Positions 62,863 through 64,000 of a DNA stretch of 64,000 nt are shown here, in pieces (positions within the stretch are counted from its first letter, which is position 1; each line of letters begins with the position of its first letter). Source of the DNA: Prosopocoilus inquinatus. Lineage: Eukaryota; Arthropoda; Insecta; Coleoptera; Lucanidae. Position numbers and translations under genes: made by a program. A model generated the notes under the pieces. The model saw nothing but the letters and a program-made list of their open reading frames with translations. It was not told where the DNA came from and did not search any database. The stretch covers positions 24,169,501 to 24,233,500 of the forward strand of contig CM069878.1 in assembly GCA_036172665.1 (NCBI GenBank). Direction: 5' to 3'.

Positions 62863-64000
62863 CTAAAAAAATCTTCGATTATAATCTACAACAATGTGTT
62901 TTTCCAAGTTCTCTACCAGGAAATTTTGCCTTTTATCTGACAAAATATTTTTATAAATTGAAAAACTCCTTTCAACATCCACGGAGGTAATTGGGGCATA
63001 TATAAAGTGACTCATAGCTGAAAATTCTACACTTAAGTCAATTTCAAAGTTTCCATTCAAAATTTCGTAAATTTCCTCAAGGGTTTTGAAGCCGCTATTT
63101 TTATCTAAAACGGATAAACATTTTTTATTTACTGAACTGCCGATTTTACCTGGAACTTTTGAAATATTCTCTTTAAATTCTTTAACAATTTTAACGGATT
63201 CTATTAAAGACATTTTCGGTTTTTCTAAATTGTTTACAGTTTGTATTACAAAACTGTAATGCATTTTGATGAAGTTCAGTTGATTTGCCAATGAAGTTTT
63301 TGTTACAATATTTTGTGCCTTTGCAATAGCAGCACTATCTTGGGCATTAAACTCTACAACCAATTCCTTAATTGCTACAAAATGTTCAGCATAAAACATT
63401 GCCGCTTCCAACCAAGTTCCCCACCTAGTCAACACTGGTTCGGGAGGTAAAGGTACATTAGGCAATTTTTCCCTGTACAACTGAACTCGTAGGGGACTTT
63501 TGACAAATATTTTTTTAATGGTACTAATTAGTAGATTTACATCAGAAAATTCACATCTAATATGTTCAGCTACTCTGTTACATCCATGAGCTAAACAACT
63601 CACGTGAACTAAATTTTTATAAATTGTTTTAAATTGCTGCCCGGCTTTAACCATGTAAGGGGCAGCATCTGATACCATAAGTAAAATTTTTTCAGTAGGA
63701 ACTACATTAGGTGAGAAAAATTTCATAAAACATTCATTAACAGATCTTAAAATACTTAAATGATTAGTTTTGTCTAACTGTGTACAGGCTATTAAATAAG
63801 ATTCACTAGGTTTATCTTCCCGCAAAGACCCTATTAACAAATTTACAATGTAACGCCCACAAGAATCAGTAGTTTCATCCACAATAAAATAAATATATTG
63901 ATTTTCTACGATTTTCTTGACTTCTTTTAGAGTATCGTTGTAGATGCGAGGCACGTAATTTTTTCTTAACGTACTTTCATCGGGAACATTTTTCTTGGTA
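62863..64000 (-). CDS. hAT-family transposase, CGGBP1-like group (partial, N-terminus outside)
   Basis: The frame is open from the window edge to a stop at 62863, at least 378 codons. The apparent start near 63954 is a GTG inside the frame, so the true start lies beyond 64000. Visible parts are VPDESTLRKNYVPRIYNDTL, then FIVDETTDSCGRYIVNLLIG with the first catalytic Asp of the RNase H fold. Next come SDAAPYMVKAG and VSCLAHGCNRVAEHIR, with the second acidic site and a C..H motif. The hATC dimerisation tail is FIYAPITSVDVERSFSIYKN near the C-terminus, with the conserved Glu-Arg-Ser-Phe. No stop or frameshift is seen, so it may be recently active. Confidence 0.9.
   Translation of the reverse strand, partial: TKKNVPDESTLRKNYVPRIYNDTLKEVKKIVENQYIYFIVDETTDSCGRYIVNLLIGSLREDKPSESYLIACTQLDKTNHLSILRSVNECFMKFFSPNVVPTEKILLMVSDAAPYMVKAGQQFKTIYKNLVHVSCLAHGCNRVAEHIRCEFSDVNLLISTIKKIFVKSPLRVQLYREKLPNVPLPPEPVLTRWGTWLEAAMFYAEHFVAIKELVVEFNAQDSAAIAKAQNIVTKTSLANQLNFIKMHYSFVIQTVNNLEKPKMSLIESVKIVKEFKENISKVPGKIGSSVNKKCLSVLDKNSGFKTLEEIYEILNGNFEIDLSVEFSAMSHFIYAPITSVDVERSFSIYKNILSDKRQNFLVENLEKHIVVDYNRRFF

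Larger units (their letters stand above)
62580..64000 (-). mobile_element. hAT transposon, 3' part (runs off the window)
   Basis: The outer end begins near TAGAGAGCGGATTTATATGC, followed by tandem ATATGCAC-type subterminal repeats and the transposase gene on the minus strand. The other end is beyond 64000, so the target duplication cannot be checked. Confidence 0.75.

Overview
The window looks like AT-rich, intron-bearing insect nuclear DNA, probably from a holometabolous insect and perhaps a beetle. The insect call rests on short and TE-swollen GT-AG introns, AATAAA poly(A) signals, an Rpb4/Ada2a shared first exon, and a dense load of Tc1/mariner, hAT, PIF/Harbinger and Penelope-like elements. 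I see no prokaryotic features, tRNA, rRNA or CRISPR.

Host genes, left to right. (1) The first coding exon of an unrecognised minus-strand gene lies at about 4714-5090, with its remaining exons off the left edge. (2) and (3) Two tandem cytosolic aspartate aminotransferase genes (13746-22417 and 30325-40003, both +) have seven exons each with identical splice phases, and exons 1-6 have identical lengths. Both keep the catalytic residues, and their large second introns are filled with transposons. (4) An intronless phosphatidylethanolamine-binding protein gene (40624-41220, -) lies tail-to-tail with the second aminotransferase. (5) The Ada2a gene (52030-61345, +) has a first exon encoding the RNA polymerase II subunit Rpb4 N-terminus, as in the Drosophila dual Rpb4/Ada2a locus. 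No Rpb4-specific exon was found, so it probably lies beyond the right edge.

Mobile DNA fills most of the rest. A Penelope-like element with reverse transcriptase and GIY-YIG domains (42414-45052) sits inside a palindromic element (about 41575-45540). Other elements include several hAT elements with clear 8-bp target duplications, Tourist-like MITEs with TWA duplications, long-TIR TA-flanked elements, a YqaJ-exonuclease pseudogene split by a transposon, Tc1 relics, and a CGGBP1-like hAT transposase running off the right edge.

The most interesting signal is that three separate repeat families carry hammerhead-ribozyme-like cores. They are the Penelope terminal repeats, the palindrome enclosing it (also present at 16750-17310), and a short dispersed family ('family B', best copy 11464-11792). 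The family B copy has a nearly textbook hammerhead fold and 11-13-bp target duplications, which suggests a retrozyme-like non-autonomous retroelement.
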